Assembly: GCA_018350325.1 (NCBI GenBank)
Contig: JAEVLN010000019.1
Span: 992,001 to 1,056,000, forward strand
Direction: 5' to 3'
From: Globodera rostochiensis
Lineage: Eukaryota > Nematoda > Chromadorea > Rhabditida > Heteroderidae
Length of the DNA stretch: 64,000 nt
Shown in pieces: positions 1 to 17,133 of the stretch. Position 1 is the stretch's first letter, and each line of letters starts with the position of its first letter. A model generated the notes under the pieces. That model was not told where the DNA came from. It did not search any database and was given only the letters and a program-made list of their open reading frames with translations. The translations under genes were made by a program, and so were the position numbers.

Positions 1-50
1 CCTTAAAGACAAAAATTAATAATAAAAACGAAGTTTTTATTTAAAACTAC

Positions 51-283
51 TCACGAAACTGGGTCCTTTTTTCTTTCAAACAAAAAGGCGAGGGTTGTCT
101 GATTGATGGGCCGTTGACGGTGCGCTTCATGAAGGCCTTCTCTGACCACATGATCAACTGAATTTTAGGCAGGATGAAACGGTCAAAGCCACAAAACAGA
201 GAAGAAAAAAAAAGAACAAAAAAGCAACCAATCTGCTTGTAGTATTGTTGGCGGTCAAAGCAAGGTGCTCCATCCGAATCCAT
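51..283 (-). CDS. Small unknown protein (two exons, about 53 aa)
   Basis: I do not recognise this family. An open frame runs without interruption from the ATG at 283 to a stop at 47-49, but a better model splices 228-158 (donor GTTGC, acceptor AAATTCAG) and ends at the TGA at 51-53. The spliced form gives a hydrophilic, charged 53-residue protein whose C-terminal half contains HEAHRQRPINQ and FLFERKKD. The unspliced form carries a poly-F/L stretch typical of a translated intron. An acceptor-like TTTTTAAAG lies 14 nt before the ATG, and AATAAA follows soon after the stop. It sits 225 nt downstream of SMC1 on the same strand, so it could be a trans-spliced downstream operon gene. The splice is inferred and the donor is weak. 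Confidence 0.45.
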
Positions 284-508
284 TTCCGATAATCTTTAAA
301 AATTTAAGTGATACAGTGAACAGAGAATACTTAACCAATAAAGGCAAAATGAAAAGAACACCAATAGAATAATTACGACAGGCCAAGCGACGGGTTTATC
401 AATCAAAAAAATTCAAATTCCATGCAAATTAATGTATAGCAACGACATTCAAATCAATACAATCAGGTAAAGAAATTCGGAACAATTCAAAACGAATTAA
501 AGCAACGG

Positions 509-5759
<5,251 letters not shown>

Positions 5760-6179
5760 TTTCTGAAATAAATGGTTTATATTAGTGATTGGCAAATCGT
5801 TTTTCGTCAATTTTTCCGTGACGTTGCGCGGGGTTTCGCTGATGCGAGACCCCCAGCCGGGTTACGCGCGGACTGCTTCCATATCCCGGAGTTCTCGCCC
5901 CACGAAACAGCTTTTCCCATTAACGGCACAAAAAAAAAACAATTACATAATTCATTGTGTAAAACATAACGCCAAAATCATTTAAAAATAAATGCCCGAA
6001 AGCGCATTTTTGTTTTTGTACAAAAAATCTCGGACCAAAAGTTTTTTGGTTTTGGTTTCAATTGGGGGGAAACCCAAAAAAACAAGACCAAAAAAAGATT
6101 AAAATTTTTTTGTTTATGTTTCGGTCCAATTTACCGGACTCTATATTTATTATACCTACTTATTTATCAGAGCTAAGAC
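5760..6179. promoter_or_regulatory. Divergent intergenic region between SMC1 and HYLS1
   Basis: These 420 bp separate the starts of two oppositely transcribed genes and must hold both 5' regions. Splice-acceptor-like ends sit just before each ATG: TTTATTTCAG on the minus side and TTTATCAG on the plus side. The rest is A/T-rich with T and A runs around 5930-6120. I see no clear TATA box. Confidence 0.5.
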
Positions 6180-7250
6180 ATGGACCTCGATTTGGCTAGC
6201 AATGGCGATGTTTTCGAGGATTTTGGCGACCTCGTTCGAGATATAATCAATGAAATGGGCTATAACGTAGAAGAACAGCAACTGCAAGAGATTGAAAAAG
6301 GTTAGCTTAGAAGAGTGATTCATTTATTTGTACATTTTTGCGGTATTTTGAAATCAGATCTTCGTTTGCTCGATGAGAATGCGGATGTTGCTGATTCGAA
6401 GTTGTTTTCTTGTCTTCTAGACAATTACTCTGAGTTTTCTACATTTGCTTCTGATCCCGAGCAAAGTTTGCAACAATTAGTCGCGAAAGTGGACTCTGAC
6501 GATCGCCGACCTTGTTCAACAAAAACTCAGGCAAACGCGAATAGTCTCCGAACACTTACATTTTCATTCCGTTTTCATAAAATTCACAATTTTCAGGTAA
6601 AGAGGAGCCGAGAATTTGATCACTTAATTGCTCTTGGATATGAGCGTCTACACGAAGTTTATGCGGATATTAAACGATACGAACAGTTGGCAAGTTTTAT
6701 TTGAATTTGATTTCTATGATTATCATTTGTTTTATTTTAGCTCGAGGAAACGGATACTAAACAAATAGACCAGCCAAACACCACAAATGCCACTTCTGAA
6801 GACGATTTTGAAGGAAATTCTGACCAATTTTCCCAACAAAATCGACCAAAAGGCGCTGCTATCAAAGGGCAAATTCCGTTGAAGATGCCCACGACATCAA
6901 ATGGAAAAGAAAATCGTCGCCCGACGCATTCATTTGGAACGATGAAACCGCGCGAAGAGACGCGTCTTCTCAACCATTTACTAAAAAACAATGGTTAGGC
7001 TTAAGAGGACAACGTTCCCCCCCCCCTCAAAATTGAACAAAGCAATTCTTTTAAAGCAATGCGGCGGACAATGTGTCCTGCACCGGGAAGACTTCCATTC
7101 AAGCACGACAAGCAGCTCAAATTGGAGCAGTACCGTCGAGAATGGGGCAAAAATCCGCCGCCGGGCGAGCAAAAGCGAATGGCGCTACGATGGCGAATCC
7201 GCGAGCTGATGATGACAAGAGAAATGTATGGAAATTGTTCAATTGGGTAA
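6180..7250 (+). CDS. HYLS1: HYLS1-like centriolar/ciliary protein
   Basis: HYLS1 proteins bind the centriole (SAS-4 partner) and are needed for cilium assembly. Four exons (6180-6300, 6358-6689, 6741-6993, 7057-7250) give 299 codons, matching the length I recall for human HYLS1. The C-terminus carries the family box FKHDKQLKLEQYRREWGK followed by PPPGEQKRMALRWRIREL, the expected conserved P-G-E-x-x-R-x-x-LRW-x-I/V-RE pattern. The N-terminus is acidic (DLDLASNGDVFEDFGDLV). The intron at 6690-6740 appears to use a GC donor (GCAAGT). A second GC-AG intron (about 6530-6598) is possible but not needed to keep the frame. Start: the ATG lies 9 nt after the acceptor-like TTTATCAG. Identification rests on the C-terminal box. 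Confidence 0.8.
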
Positions 7251-7838
7251 GGGGTCGGGAAAGACTAAGCGCCGCCGAGAGAATTGTGTAAATAAAAAAT
7301 TAACTAAATTTTTGCTTTGTCCCTTTTTTAGTTTTATTTTAAACTTGGGGCGGTTTCTTTTTTTGAATAATATAAATAAATTGTAATTAAAATTTGCAAG
7401 TTTAGTCCACAACTTCGAATTATTACCACTGATGAGTATTTTGATGAAGGCGCTGATCAACAAAAAGTGACGAGTTGACGAAACGAAGGCTGAGAAGATT
7501 CGAATAAATGGGACGGAAAATAATTTAATTTATGCCTTTTTTTTTGCTTGCACAAACTTTAACATTTATTTTAATTAAAATATTTTCAGAATACTTTCGA
7601 AATTCATTAAAGATTTGAAATTATTTGTTCCGTTTTCATTCTCAAAAATTTATGAAATTTTTTTAGATGGGACCAAACGAGAAATCGCACAATTTTTCAT
7701 CCCCAATCAAAATTGACTCAATTGAAAGTGATGACGGTAATTGGATAGACGGAAATTGGCAATTCCCCCCCCCCGTGCCCTTTAGAGGAAATGGCACGTT
7801 TGAGGGCGGAGGGTTGGCACGTTGGGTTTGGTGTCGAA
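7251..7838. other. Intergenic, A/T-rich
   Basis: This is the 3' region of HYLS1 (AATAAA near 7291) and the 5' region of the next gene. An ATG at 7667 opens a short frame (SSPIKIDSIESDDG) followed by GT, which could be an alternative upstream exon of the MEA1-like gene; I could not decide. There are C runs at 7767-7775. Confidence 0.4.
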
Positions 7839-8439
7839 ATGCGAGTCGCTGTCGTCGGAGAGGGCGGCGGTGGAGGGGCTGGAGATGACGACAATCGAAC
7901 AGACTCAGCAGGTGCTTAGTGAATGTAATAACTCAAGAGAATGTCCTTTTTTGATTGTAAGATAGCAGCAACAACGACAACGAATGTTCTGACGTGACGA
8001 CGGACGATGGCCAAAACGATGAGGAGGAAGAGAATGTTTCAACGCCGTATTGCGGTTACCTTCCCCTCCCCTCCTCCGTTGCTGACGACGACGGGGAGGC
8101 GTCTTCAACTTCCACCACCACAACAACGGCAGCACTCCAATGGCTCCCCACAAATTCAACACCAAACAATTTGTCATTGCTTCCTCCACCACCGACAGCG
8201 GACATGGACCACATTCGGCATCAACCCATCGACATTAATTTGGACCAGGGTGGGTAACTGACAGCGGATAGGTTAAGATCTGTTGCACTTTTTGCCCATC
8301 GCACTGTCCTTTTTAAGTCAAAGTGGACGAGATCCGAATAATAATGGCACAGATGACAATGTCGACCCAACAACCAGAATGGACTAGGCAAATCGACGAT
8401 TTAAAATTGGCTGAATTGGTTAAACGACTGAAGAAATGA
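7839..8439 (+). CDS. MEA1: MEA1 (male-enhanced antigen 1) family protein
   Basis: The molecular function of the MEA1 family is poorly known. Three exons (7839-7911, 7962-8249, 8318-8439) join in frame with canonical GT-AG introns of 50 and 68 nt, giving 160 aa. An acidic, Ser/Asp-rich N-terminal half contains YCGYLPLP, the counterpart of the mammalian GY-x-PL motif. The C-terminus reads VDEIRIIMAQMTMS followed by PEWTRQIDDLKLAELV, matching the mammalian V-x-x-V-K-x-x-MAG...P-x-WA-x-x-IS-D pattern. The start is uncertain: the ATG at 7839 begins a glycine-rich stretch, and an extra 5' exon from 7667 is possible. The identification comes from remembered family alignment, not a search. Confidence 0.65.
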
Positions 8440-10117
8440 TGCCGGAGGGGGGAAATGCTGCGTTACCAATTACGCATTTGTCATTCTTGAAATTGCGCCC
8501 GTCCCGAAATTCACTAACTGTCACAAAAAGGACCAATTAAATCATTTTATCATTTCGAATAAAAACGAAAATTTAGCTGAAAAGGCCTTCTTTTGTCCCA
8601 TAGTCAGTGCAGTACTTCATGCAGTGGGGCCAACATTCACCTGTTCAGAACAATGTTTTAAAGACCGATTAAAAGGCAATTTAAATTAAATTTGTTTATT
8701 CGAACTTGTGCTGCCGATGTTCAAATGAACTCACCTTCGAAGCCGGGGTGTCTTACACATTCCTTGGCACATTCGTTGTGGCAAGCCGAGCTAAGGTTTC
8801 GGCGCGTTCTGATCTGGATCTGGGGTTAGAGAGCCAATGGTCTGGAGTAAAGTTGTCGGTTTCCAAACCGAACCCCCGATTCGGTTCCGCTTAACCGAAT
8901 TAGTCCCAGAAAGCGACAACTCTAGTCTTGGATGTTAACTCGTAACCATACAAAATTGGCTTCTTCTGCTGTTGATGGAGAAGTTGAAAGCATAGCCAGA
9001 GAGATGGTCAACAACAGCAACAGTTTAGCATTCATTTTGGGTGTTTTTTATTTTGAAGAAATAAGAATTAGTGGTTGAGTTTGTTTTGCAGCATCACTTT
9101 AATAGTCCGTCGAAAATGGTGAGCGACGAAATTGTACAAAATATTTGGCCCGAGGGAATGATCATTGCCGCAGAGAAGAGGACAACAAATTAAGTGTTAA
9201 TTAATGGATGGATTGAGAATAACAACAGGAAACTGGTAAAATGGAAAGGAAAACAATAAACACAGTCAGTCGGTCATTGAAATGCAGAATAAAACCGACT
9301 GCAGAGCAAATATACAATCGTAATCGGCAGAACCAGGAATTGGAAAATGGGATCGGACTTTAGTGGGAGAAGGGTACCAAGTAACCGGTCAGTATTTCAT
9401 AAGGAGACAACGCCCCAAGTCCGGTTTTTAACCCTTCTTTTAATGCCAGGAAAGCTGTACAGGCTGCCGCGCCCGCGATCGTTGATCTCGTCGATGGGCG
9501 CAATTTTCAGCTAAGTCCGCATGTTGGCAAAAAAAAATTTCCTGTCACCAAATCCCCCGCGGCGCCTCTCGGCACCGTCGGACAATTCTCCATTTTGGCT
9601 GCAAACCTTTTAACAAATTGAGTCAAAAATTTCCCGCCTGCGCTGTCGGACGCCCATTCAAACTTTATTTTTTGGGTCTGGAATCTCGGAAACAAAGTAA
9701 TGAATACATTAATACACTTTTTTTAAACATTATGTACATTTTTTCACGAATTATAGGCAAAAATGTTCATAATTTTATAGAATTTTGATTAAAATGCGCG
9801 AAAAATCCGGTAGTATATTTTTTGAATTAGCGGTTTTTCTTTACTTTTACTCGTGCCAATAAAATTGGCGAAATGGTTATGCGATAATAAAATGCAAAAT
9901 GACGCATGCCGCCCAGTCTCTGATACTGTTCTAAAGTTCCTCCCGCACCATTTTTTGCGTTGTACTGCAATTAAGAAGTTAATAGCTAAGTCGTCTCAAA
10001 CATTTATATATTTGCCGATTGAACTTCATTCTTCCGTTATTGTTGTTGTTGTATCGCTCTCTTCCAATCCAGAGCGTTTTTGTCGAGAGGTAAGCGTTGC
10101 TACAGTTTCCTGCAATT
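8440..10117. other. Intergenic region without a supported gene
   Basis: Only short frames occur on both strands, without splice-consistent or familiar protein sequence. Degenerate self-complementary repeat sequence occurs near 8810-8910 (a GGTTTCCAAACC palindrome and CGATTCGGTTCCGCTTAACCGAAT). An acceptor-like GTTGCTACAG at 10095-10104 precedes the PRPF3 start. Confidence 0.4.
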
Positions 10118-13100
10118 ATGCCAACAGCAGTGGTGGAACATGAGGGAAGCGCTGGCAGAAAACGGCACAGATCCCCTGCCGAACATGGCACAGATGGGAA
10201 GCGGAACCGAAGTCGGCTGGACCGATCTGACAAAGACAATCCAAAGAAATCGTCGTTAGTTTTGGTTCTTTTCGGTTATGTGTCAACAAAAAAAAAAAAT
10301 TTATTTAGACAACACAAATGTGTTTCTAGGGGTATTTCGGGGTCGTAGAATCCGAGTCCGACCTCCATTTCAGCTTAATTCGAACCCCGGACCCGAATTC
10401 GAACATTTTTATAAAATTTATTTTTTTCACATTTTTAATGATGTGACCATGCGCTGCTCTGTCTTTAAGCAATGCTTCATGCCCACAATTTCCGCAAATA
10501 CGTTGTTGGTGGAGCAGACCTCGTTGTTGAAAGAACGCAATAGCGGAATTTTCATCGGGGACTTGGGCAATTAGGGAGTCATAGTTCAGGGCCATATTGC
10601 GGGAAATGGCAAAAGAGGAATTGGTTGTCCACCTCATCTCTCATTATTTTATTGCCTTATCATCTATTGCAAAGGTCAGCGAGATCGAGGGGTAAGGTCA
10701 TTTAACTTTGTTATCATCTCGAGCAAACAACAAGCAAATAGTCGAGCATTGCCTCAACTGCTGCGGAGAACGAACGGATCGGATGGCGGGAAAATTGTCG
10801 ATTTTAAATAGAAAAATGTGAAAAAAATAAATTTTATAAAAATGTTCGAATTCGGGTCCGGGGTTCGAAGGAGGTCGGATTCGGATTCTACGACCCCGAA
10901 ATACCCCTAGAAACACATTTGTGTTGTCTAAATAAATTTTTTTTGTTTTGTTGACACATAACCGAAAAGAACCTTAGTTTTTGGCTCTATTGCAGTTTAC
11001 ACGACCATAAAAAAATCCTTCTTTAAGGGATTCCTCTCGCCGTGATAAGAAAATGGCTACCAATGGCTCCATTTCGTCGTCGTCCTCTCGATCGGATTTA
11101 CTCGATCGTGCAAAGACAAGTGCCGGTTCGGCCGTTAACTCTGATGTTAAGCCGCCGCCACTCGCTTCGTTCCCCGGAGGCTTGTCCCAAGATTCGCTGG
11201 CGGAAAAGCTGAAGAGCAAAGAGCTGATCTATGAAGCAAAGATGAAGATCCACGAACGGCTCAAGGAACTCGGTCTTCCAGTCCAACACGCGCCCACCAA
11301 GGGGTCGAGTAGCAGCGATCGCTTTAGAGAGACAGTGCTTAAGCCCGAGGAGGCGAGTGCCTTCACTCAGCTGCACATGGAGAAAGTGCAGAAAATACAG
11401 CGAATCAACGAGGTTTAATCTTGAGAAATTGGATTTCCTTAAAATTACAAAGTCAAATTAGGATCAGAGAATAAATTCGTTTTACTATTTCCTAACTGAA
11501 ACATGCATTTTAGGTTAGAAGTCGGGTGTCTAAAGGCGTTTCGGCACTGAACCTAAAGACACCGTCGTTGATTCTGGACACACTTACGGCCGACAAGCAG
11601 ATAGTGGCCAAGCGTGAGCTCTCCGGCTTGGTCAAGCCGGTTTTGGAAAAGGCGGGGTCATCTATTGAGGTTTTGCATCTTGTTGTTGTTGTTGTTGTTG
11701 TTTATTTTGCCAATTAATTTCACGTTGTAGCTGAAAAAGTCTTCCTCCGCCTCTTCGATGGCACAACAGACTGAGCCCGACTCCAGCACAAGCGCCCTTC
11801 TGCAGGAGTTTTTGGACCCGCGAATTCAAATGAAGCCGGCCACTCGCCAGAAACGACAGTTCGACTTTAAACTTCCTGGAGAGTACGAAAAGTTGGCTAA
11901 GATGCAACGGTCCAAGGCCAAGTTGGAGAGGCTTCAGGTCCTTTTTTTGCTTTGCAAAACTTTGATGGGTTTTTTCTTTTAGTCAGAGATTGAGAAAGCG
12001 GCCAAACAGACAGGCATTTCGTCGGCTGTGAAATTGGCCATTGTAACGCCGAGCGGACTGCCCGAGACGAGCACCGGCGAGTACATCCCCAACGTGGAGT
12101 GGTGGGACGAGGTGGTGCTCGGCAACAACTGCAAAAGGTCAGTCGGAACTTTTTGTTTTTTGTGTGGTTGGCCATTAAAAGGCTAAACGTTTGAACTGCC
12201 CTCTTCAGTTACGACGAAATGCCCTCTCAAGAGTTGGCTCCGGTTGAACGTTACGCGGATTCCGTCACCGATTTGGTGGAACATCCCATCCAACTAAAGC
12301 CGCCCGATGAGCCGCTGCAACCGCAGTATATTAAGGTTGTGTGAACAGAGAAAAACATACAAAATTTGGAATATGCCGAATTTCCCGATGATGAGAAATC
12401 ATGCACCACTCTGATACGTTCTGTGATATTACTATTGATAGTAGAGCTGAGGGAAGCCTAGGACGTAAAATAAGTTGCAAATCAACAGTTTATCTTCAAA
12501 TTGGTTATAATTTTTCAGGCTTCTCTGACAAAAAAAGAACAGAAAAAATTACGTCGCCAAAATCGTCGCGAGGCTTTGAAAGAAAGGGCTGAGAAGATTC
12601 GACTCGGGCTGGAGAAACCGCCGGAGCCGAAGTTGAAAATCAGCAATTTAATGCGCGTGTTGGGGACCGATGCAATTCAAGATCCGACCAAAATGGAGGC
12701 TAAGGTCAGTAAAATCTCGTGTATTAACCGGTACTAAACCGCAAAAGTTTTGGGGACCTTAAGCCAGAAAGTAGAAATGTTATTGAGTTACCACATTTTG
12801 TGTGAATGTCTTTGATACCGTATGGTTTGTTACCGTCAAACGCTTTTTTCATTAGGTCCGAAAGCAAATGGTTGAACGGGCACAAAAGCACGTAGAGGAC
12901 AACAAAAACCGAAAGCTGACCCGAGAAGAGAAAGCAGCTAAAGCCATTCGGAAGATCGGCGAGGACACGACTTTGGCAGTGCACGTCGCTGTGTTCAAGT
13001 GAGTTCTTTTTTGAGGAACAACAAAACGATGATATGGACAAATTGGGTTCCTCTCCAGATCTCCAATTTCTCGAAAATTTCACTTTAGGGTCAAATCGTT

Positions 13101-13688
13101 TGCGAACCCTGCGAAGAAGTTCAAAGTTATGATGAACGCCAAACAGTTGCAAATGAGCGGTCTGATCATAGCACTGGATGACTTAAATGTTGTTGTGATG
13201 GAGGGAGGTCGGTTTTCTTGCAAAGAATTAGGTGGAAGATTAATCCAAACACGTTCATTCAGGTCCCAAACAGCAAAAGTTCTTTAAAAATTTGATGCTC
13301 AATCGAATTAAATGGTCAGCTGAAATTGCCGGTCAAAAGCACGAACGCAGGACGCACAATCGCAACAATGACATGGACGAGGGGGCGGAGGGGTCGGCGG
13401 AAGGGAAAAGAAACGAATGCGTTTTGGTAAGGCATAATTTGTTTTGAACACAATTCGATGGACATGATTAGGGGGAGAGGATGATTGAGATTGTTTCCGC
13501 TGGTCGCTAATTCTTTCCCGTCACAGATTTGGGAGGGCGTCGTGCAAAAACGGGGATTTGGTGGTGAGCCGCGCTTCATACCGGTAACCAGCCACAAACA
13601 GGCCCGTGAACTGCTCGAAAAGTATGGAGTGGCGCACTACTGGGACCTTTGCTACTCCACATCTGTCCTTTTGAATGACGAGACCTGA
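10118..13688 (+). CDS. PRPF3: PRPF3, U4/U6 snRNP protein (Prp3)
   Basis: Prp3 binds U4/U6 snRNA in the tri-snRNP of the spliceosome. Exon 1 (10118-10254) encodes an Arg/Lys/Ser-rich start. Exon 2 begins at 11028 and joins in frame across a 773-nt intron that holds a transposon remnant. Later exons carry the central region ([62 protein letters not shown]). The C-terminal DUF1115-type domain has [17 protein letters not shown] and ends [14 protein letters not shown] with the stop at 13686-13688. These are strong Prp3 hallmarks. There are about nine exons; most introns are 50-80 nt and canonical. The start follows an acceptor-like CTACAG, suggesting trans-splicing. Confidence 0.93.
10257..10984. 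mobile_element. Merlin/ISXO2-like DNA transposon remnant with long inverted repeats
   Basis: The first PRPF3 intron holds two nearly identical arms of about 175-180 bp in inverted orientation (about 10257-10437 and 10811-10984). Shared blocks include TTTCTAGGGGTATTTCGGGG and GAACCCCGGACCCGAATTCG. Between the arms lies a fragment of a protein resembling the zinc-ribbon end of ISXO2/Merlin transposases. The element appears truncated or nonautonomous. Class assignment is inference from that fragment; the inverted repeat itself is directly visible. Confidence 0.7.
10440..10637 (-). pseudogene. Truncated ISXO2/Merlin transposase N-terminal fragment
   Basis: The minus frame from 10637 encodes [20 protein letters not shown] and then [20 protein letters not shown]. 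This is the helix plus CxxC zinc-ribbon layout found at the start of ISXO2-like (Merlin) transposases of nematodes. It runs straight into the inverted-repeat arm, so the catalytic DDE part is missing. It sits inside a PRPF3 intron on the opposite strand. Confidence 0.5.
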
Positions 13689-13968
13689 TGATGTTGCGAC
13701 ATTGACGTATTTGTTCCCTTCTTTACGGCTTTTGGTAGTTACTTTTGGGAGTAAACTCGTATGAATGAATGAAAGGCAACATGACATTGTGTTTAATTTG
13801 CTTTTCATCCTCAACCCGCAATTCTTTCTGCACGTCTGTCTAATGTTATGGAACATAGCAACGGCAGACCATGGTCCAAATAGTAACTCGAGGGGATTGT
13901 TTAGTTAACAGAAATTTGCCCTCGGGCGGCGGTCACTTTAAAGCATTCTCCCAGCGCTTTCTTTGTGC

Positions 13969-16874
13969 TTATGTCCCCACATCGCTTCTTTTCAACGGGG
14001 AGCCGCTGTTCATCCATCCGTTGATCGCGTTGATCAGAATGGAAAGCGAAGAGGGCGGTCCCGGGAACAAAGAAAATGGGGAACGTCTGCTGCCGAAAAA
14101 GTCGTCGTTGGCGGGCGCTGAATCCGACGCTGTGATGGCGGAGATAAATATTTTAATTTGCTAATTTTGAAGTTGTGGCCCCGTCATTTTGGCTATCTTA
14201 AAAATGGCATAAATTTTAACTGACTGATTTTATGCGTCAAAGTGAACGTCCGGTTGTTCCTTTGGCTGTACACGCTGACAATGGCTCTCTGTGCCTCGGT
14301 CACCAGCGTGCCGCCCAATTCGGCGATATGCTTCTCACAGCAAATCCTTTTTTTTTTGTCATTCATTTCGATTTCCCCCGCTTAACCCCACCGAATTCCT
14401 CCCTTTTTGAAGTCGCCCAGCTTAATTTCCACAGCACCAAAATGACCTAAAAGCGTCGTATTTCTGGGGGGAATTGGATTGGTTATGAGAGGACATTCCG
14501 GTGTGCATGTGCCACTCAGAGAAATAAACTCCAACTGAACTCGGCTTCCGGGCGGTGCCTAAATCAGAAAGCGCTTAAGGGGTAATTTGAATGATCGGCA
14601 CGTGATTAAATAAATCGATTTCGATTTGCCCTCTCAAATACTCACGACCTCAATGTGGTAATGGCAAACGGCCTGCCGATCGGACATCAGCCGTCCGGGT
14701 TCCGTTTTCGGCGTCACCGACCCTCGCAACCCTTTGGGCCCATTCTCTGCCTGCAATTTTTGACTTTCCCTTCCACCGTATCCCTTCTTCAATGGATACC
14801 GTAACCGTTTCCCCGCAGGGTTCATCAATCCCTCCAGCGTCCGATGCTGCCCGCTTTCCGCAGTTATCACCACCAAAACTAAATGCAAAACGGCGTTTAG
14901 CGAGAACCGTTTTTTCAACAAATTCAAGTGGCCAACCCCTCGGGGCAAATGCACTTCTGACAATTGCGCGGATTCCTAAACCCATCGTTTTGGCAGTTTA
15001 CACCGGACGGGCACTTATCTGAGGAAGTTTAATGATCTTAAAGCATTTAAATATTTTCGATTGCCAACCAAAACATTTGTAGTATTTGTTGACGGTGACC
15101 AGGTCGAGAAACACGGGGCCTTTGTTGTTTCCCATTGTGTGTTGGAAATGTTTGTGCTTCGCTGCCATAACCACCGTCACGGAATCGGAATTGGCTTTAA
15201 CGGCATAATTTTAATGAGAATTTTAAAAGAAAAAAAATCTCAGCACTTCCCCCGTAGTGCATGTTCGAGGCGTAATTGTACCCAATGCCCTCCAGATCGG
15301 AGCGATCGGCTGTTTCCTTGCGATACTTCAAAAAAGTTGCTTCTTTTTAGCCCTTTCCATCGCTAACTCACTTGATCTTTCCAGCCCGGCTCGATGTTCT
15401 CCGTGATTACTTGGATTTTTTCGTCCCGATCCTGGCGTGCATGATGGTGGAACATCCCTTGAACAATCAACGCAAATTGATCGGAAAGGCTCCTCCAATC
15501 GATTCAACCGACCCAAAAGATGACCGAACTCGTGAGTGATGGTGCCGAACTGCAAATGTTCAACAATTTCATTTAGCTAACCCCTCAAGGGCTTTTTGGG
15601 TCTCGGGTCTGGGGGCAGCGATCTTTTTCTAGTTTTTTGCCGCACCACTTCACATCCGGCTCCCAACGACATTTCCTGTTCCACGGCGTTGGTTTCCCTG
15701 CCCACTTGGCTGTAGCATCCCTGGCCTTTAAATATTCGAACTTTCGGCGGCCGCTGTCCGTCCTCCTGAAAGGACACGCAGCTGTTGTCCTGCCAGAATT
15801 GGGCGGCTAAGCGCACGAGACGCCGCGTGTTCTCATCTCAAAGAATATTTTAAACAATTCCAATCCAAAATTTGGAATTGTTTCTTACTGATAGAGACGT
15901 CAAATCGATAGGCGATGGGTTCGGAAACGTTCCACTGGAGGGAGGAATTCGATGAACGCTTCGAACTTCATTCGATATGATTAATTTCAAATCAAGCTCT
16001 TGCCTTGTTCAGCGGAAATATACGTCCCTTTTGCACCTGTCGCCGTCGTCTTCTCTTCCCAAGCCCTTAAGGGGTTAAACTTTAAAGTTTAAACTTTAAA
16101 CACATTCAGTGACTGTTACTACTGACGGTCTGCTGCTTGCTGTTGCTGCTGCTGTTGCTGAGAGATTATTTCGTCCGCTTGGTGTTCGTTCAGCAAAATG
16201 TCCCCCTGAGGTACAAAACTCAAATGCGGCGTTTAAATGCCCCGGGCTATAAGCATTTGTCTGTATAAGTGCCTGAAAAAGCATTTCGCCAATTGGAGAA
16301 TTGACACGCTGCAAAGTCGGCACACTGTCGGGAGGCACAAAATCGGAAGAATTCGTCGGTTGGGCACCGATCCGGTTCACTTGTTGCATGAGCTGCCACA
16401 AATGGCCGTTTTCCATTTTAGGCTTCCAATTTGCATCCCCACACCTCAACTTCGGCCAATACATTGTCCGCTGTCTTCGACACGTTCAGCGACCCCTCAG
16501 ACTTTTTGATCATCTCCAGTGCCCTTCTCATCTTCTCATATTTCTTCATTCCCAACACTTCCTCCACCAATTTGTTCCTTTTCTGTGGGTATGGGGGGCC
16601 GATTAGAAAGAAGCTTTTCCGGCTAGGCCTTCCGAGTTTGAGTTCATGAAACGAACAAACGAGAAGCATTCAATTCCTCGACCTGTTGAACGGATTGGGT
16701 ATCTGAGTCCATTCGCCAAAAGTCGGGCAGGTCCCCGGTCATCGGCGGGGGCTGAGTAACATTTCCATTGGTTTCCTCCATTACATTGGACTGATTGGAG
16801 AATAACTCTTGCCCGCTTTGAGTCAAAATGGTCGGAAAGAGCAGGGGGAAGAAGGCAATTGCGGCGGGGGACAT
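13969..16874 (-). CDS. Secreted astacin metalloprotease (NAS type) with EGF and CUB domains
   Basis: NAS astacins are secreted zinc endopeptidases, used in nematodes for hatching, cuticle and moulting. The N-terminus (16874, or in-frame ATG 16928) is hydrophobic (IAFFPLLFPTILTQSG). The propeptide has LGMKKYEKMRRALEMIKKSE and FQGDILLNEHQADEI, then a basic KRRRRRQ processing site. The catalytic domain has LVRLAAQFWQDNSCVSF, the zinc site HEFGHLLGMFHHHARQDRD (15551-15440 across one intron) and the Met-turn NYASNMHYG. It ends QHTMGNNKGPVFLDLVTVNK. An EGF-like part follows (CQNDGFRNPRNCQKCICPEG, FGGDNCGKR), then a CUB domain (CHYHIEV, APPGSRVQLEF, RTFTLTHK). The active-site residues are present. 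Two introns seem to use GC donors (near 16003 and 16272). The last exon and stop (13969) are tentative; the specific NAS ortholog is not assigned. Confidence 0.85.
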
Positions 16875-17133
16875 TGGGACAAGAAGGCGACGAAAGCGGG
16901 CTTTTCCCCCCAAATTGAGATTATACAAATGCTAATTAATGAATGGGCGGGGGATTGAATTCACCGATTTGGCCGTTCCTCACAAACCAACAGGGTCATA
17001 AAAGCCTCCCTCCGACCAATTTACTCAGCTTTTCACCAAGTTTAGAAAACCATTAAAGCAGCAGTTGCATTAATCGAAAGATTCACACGTTTTTTTATAC
17101 TCTTCAAAATGGAAAAAATGTGAACAGCAAAAA

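Noticed and set aside
13871..14164. Plus-strand 97-codon frame downstream of PRPF3
   Set aside because: It overlaps the predicted last exon of the astacin gene on the other strand and has no recognisable domain.
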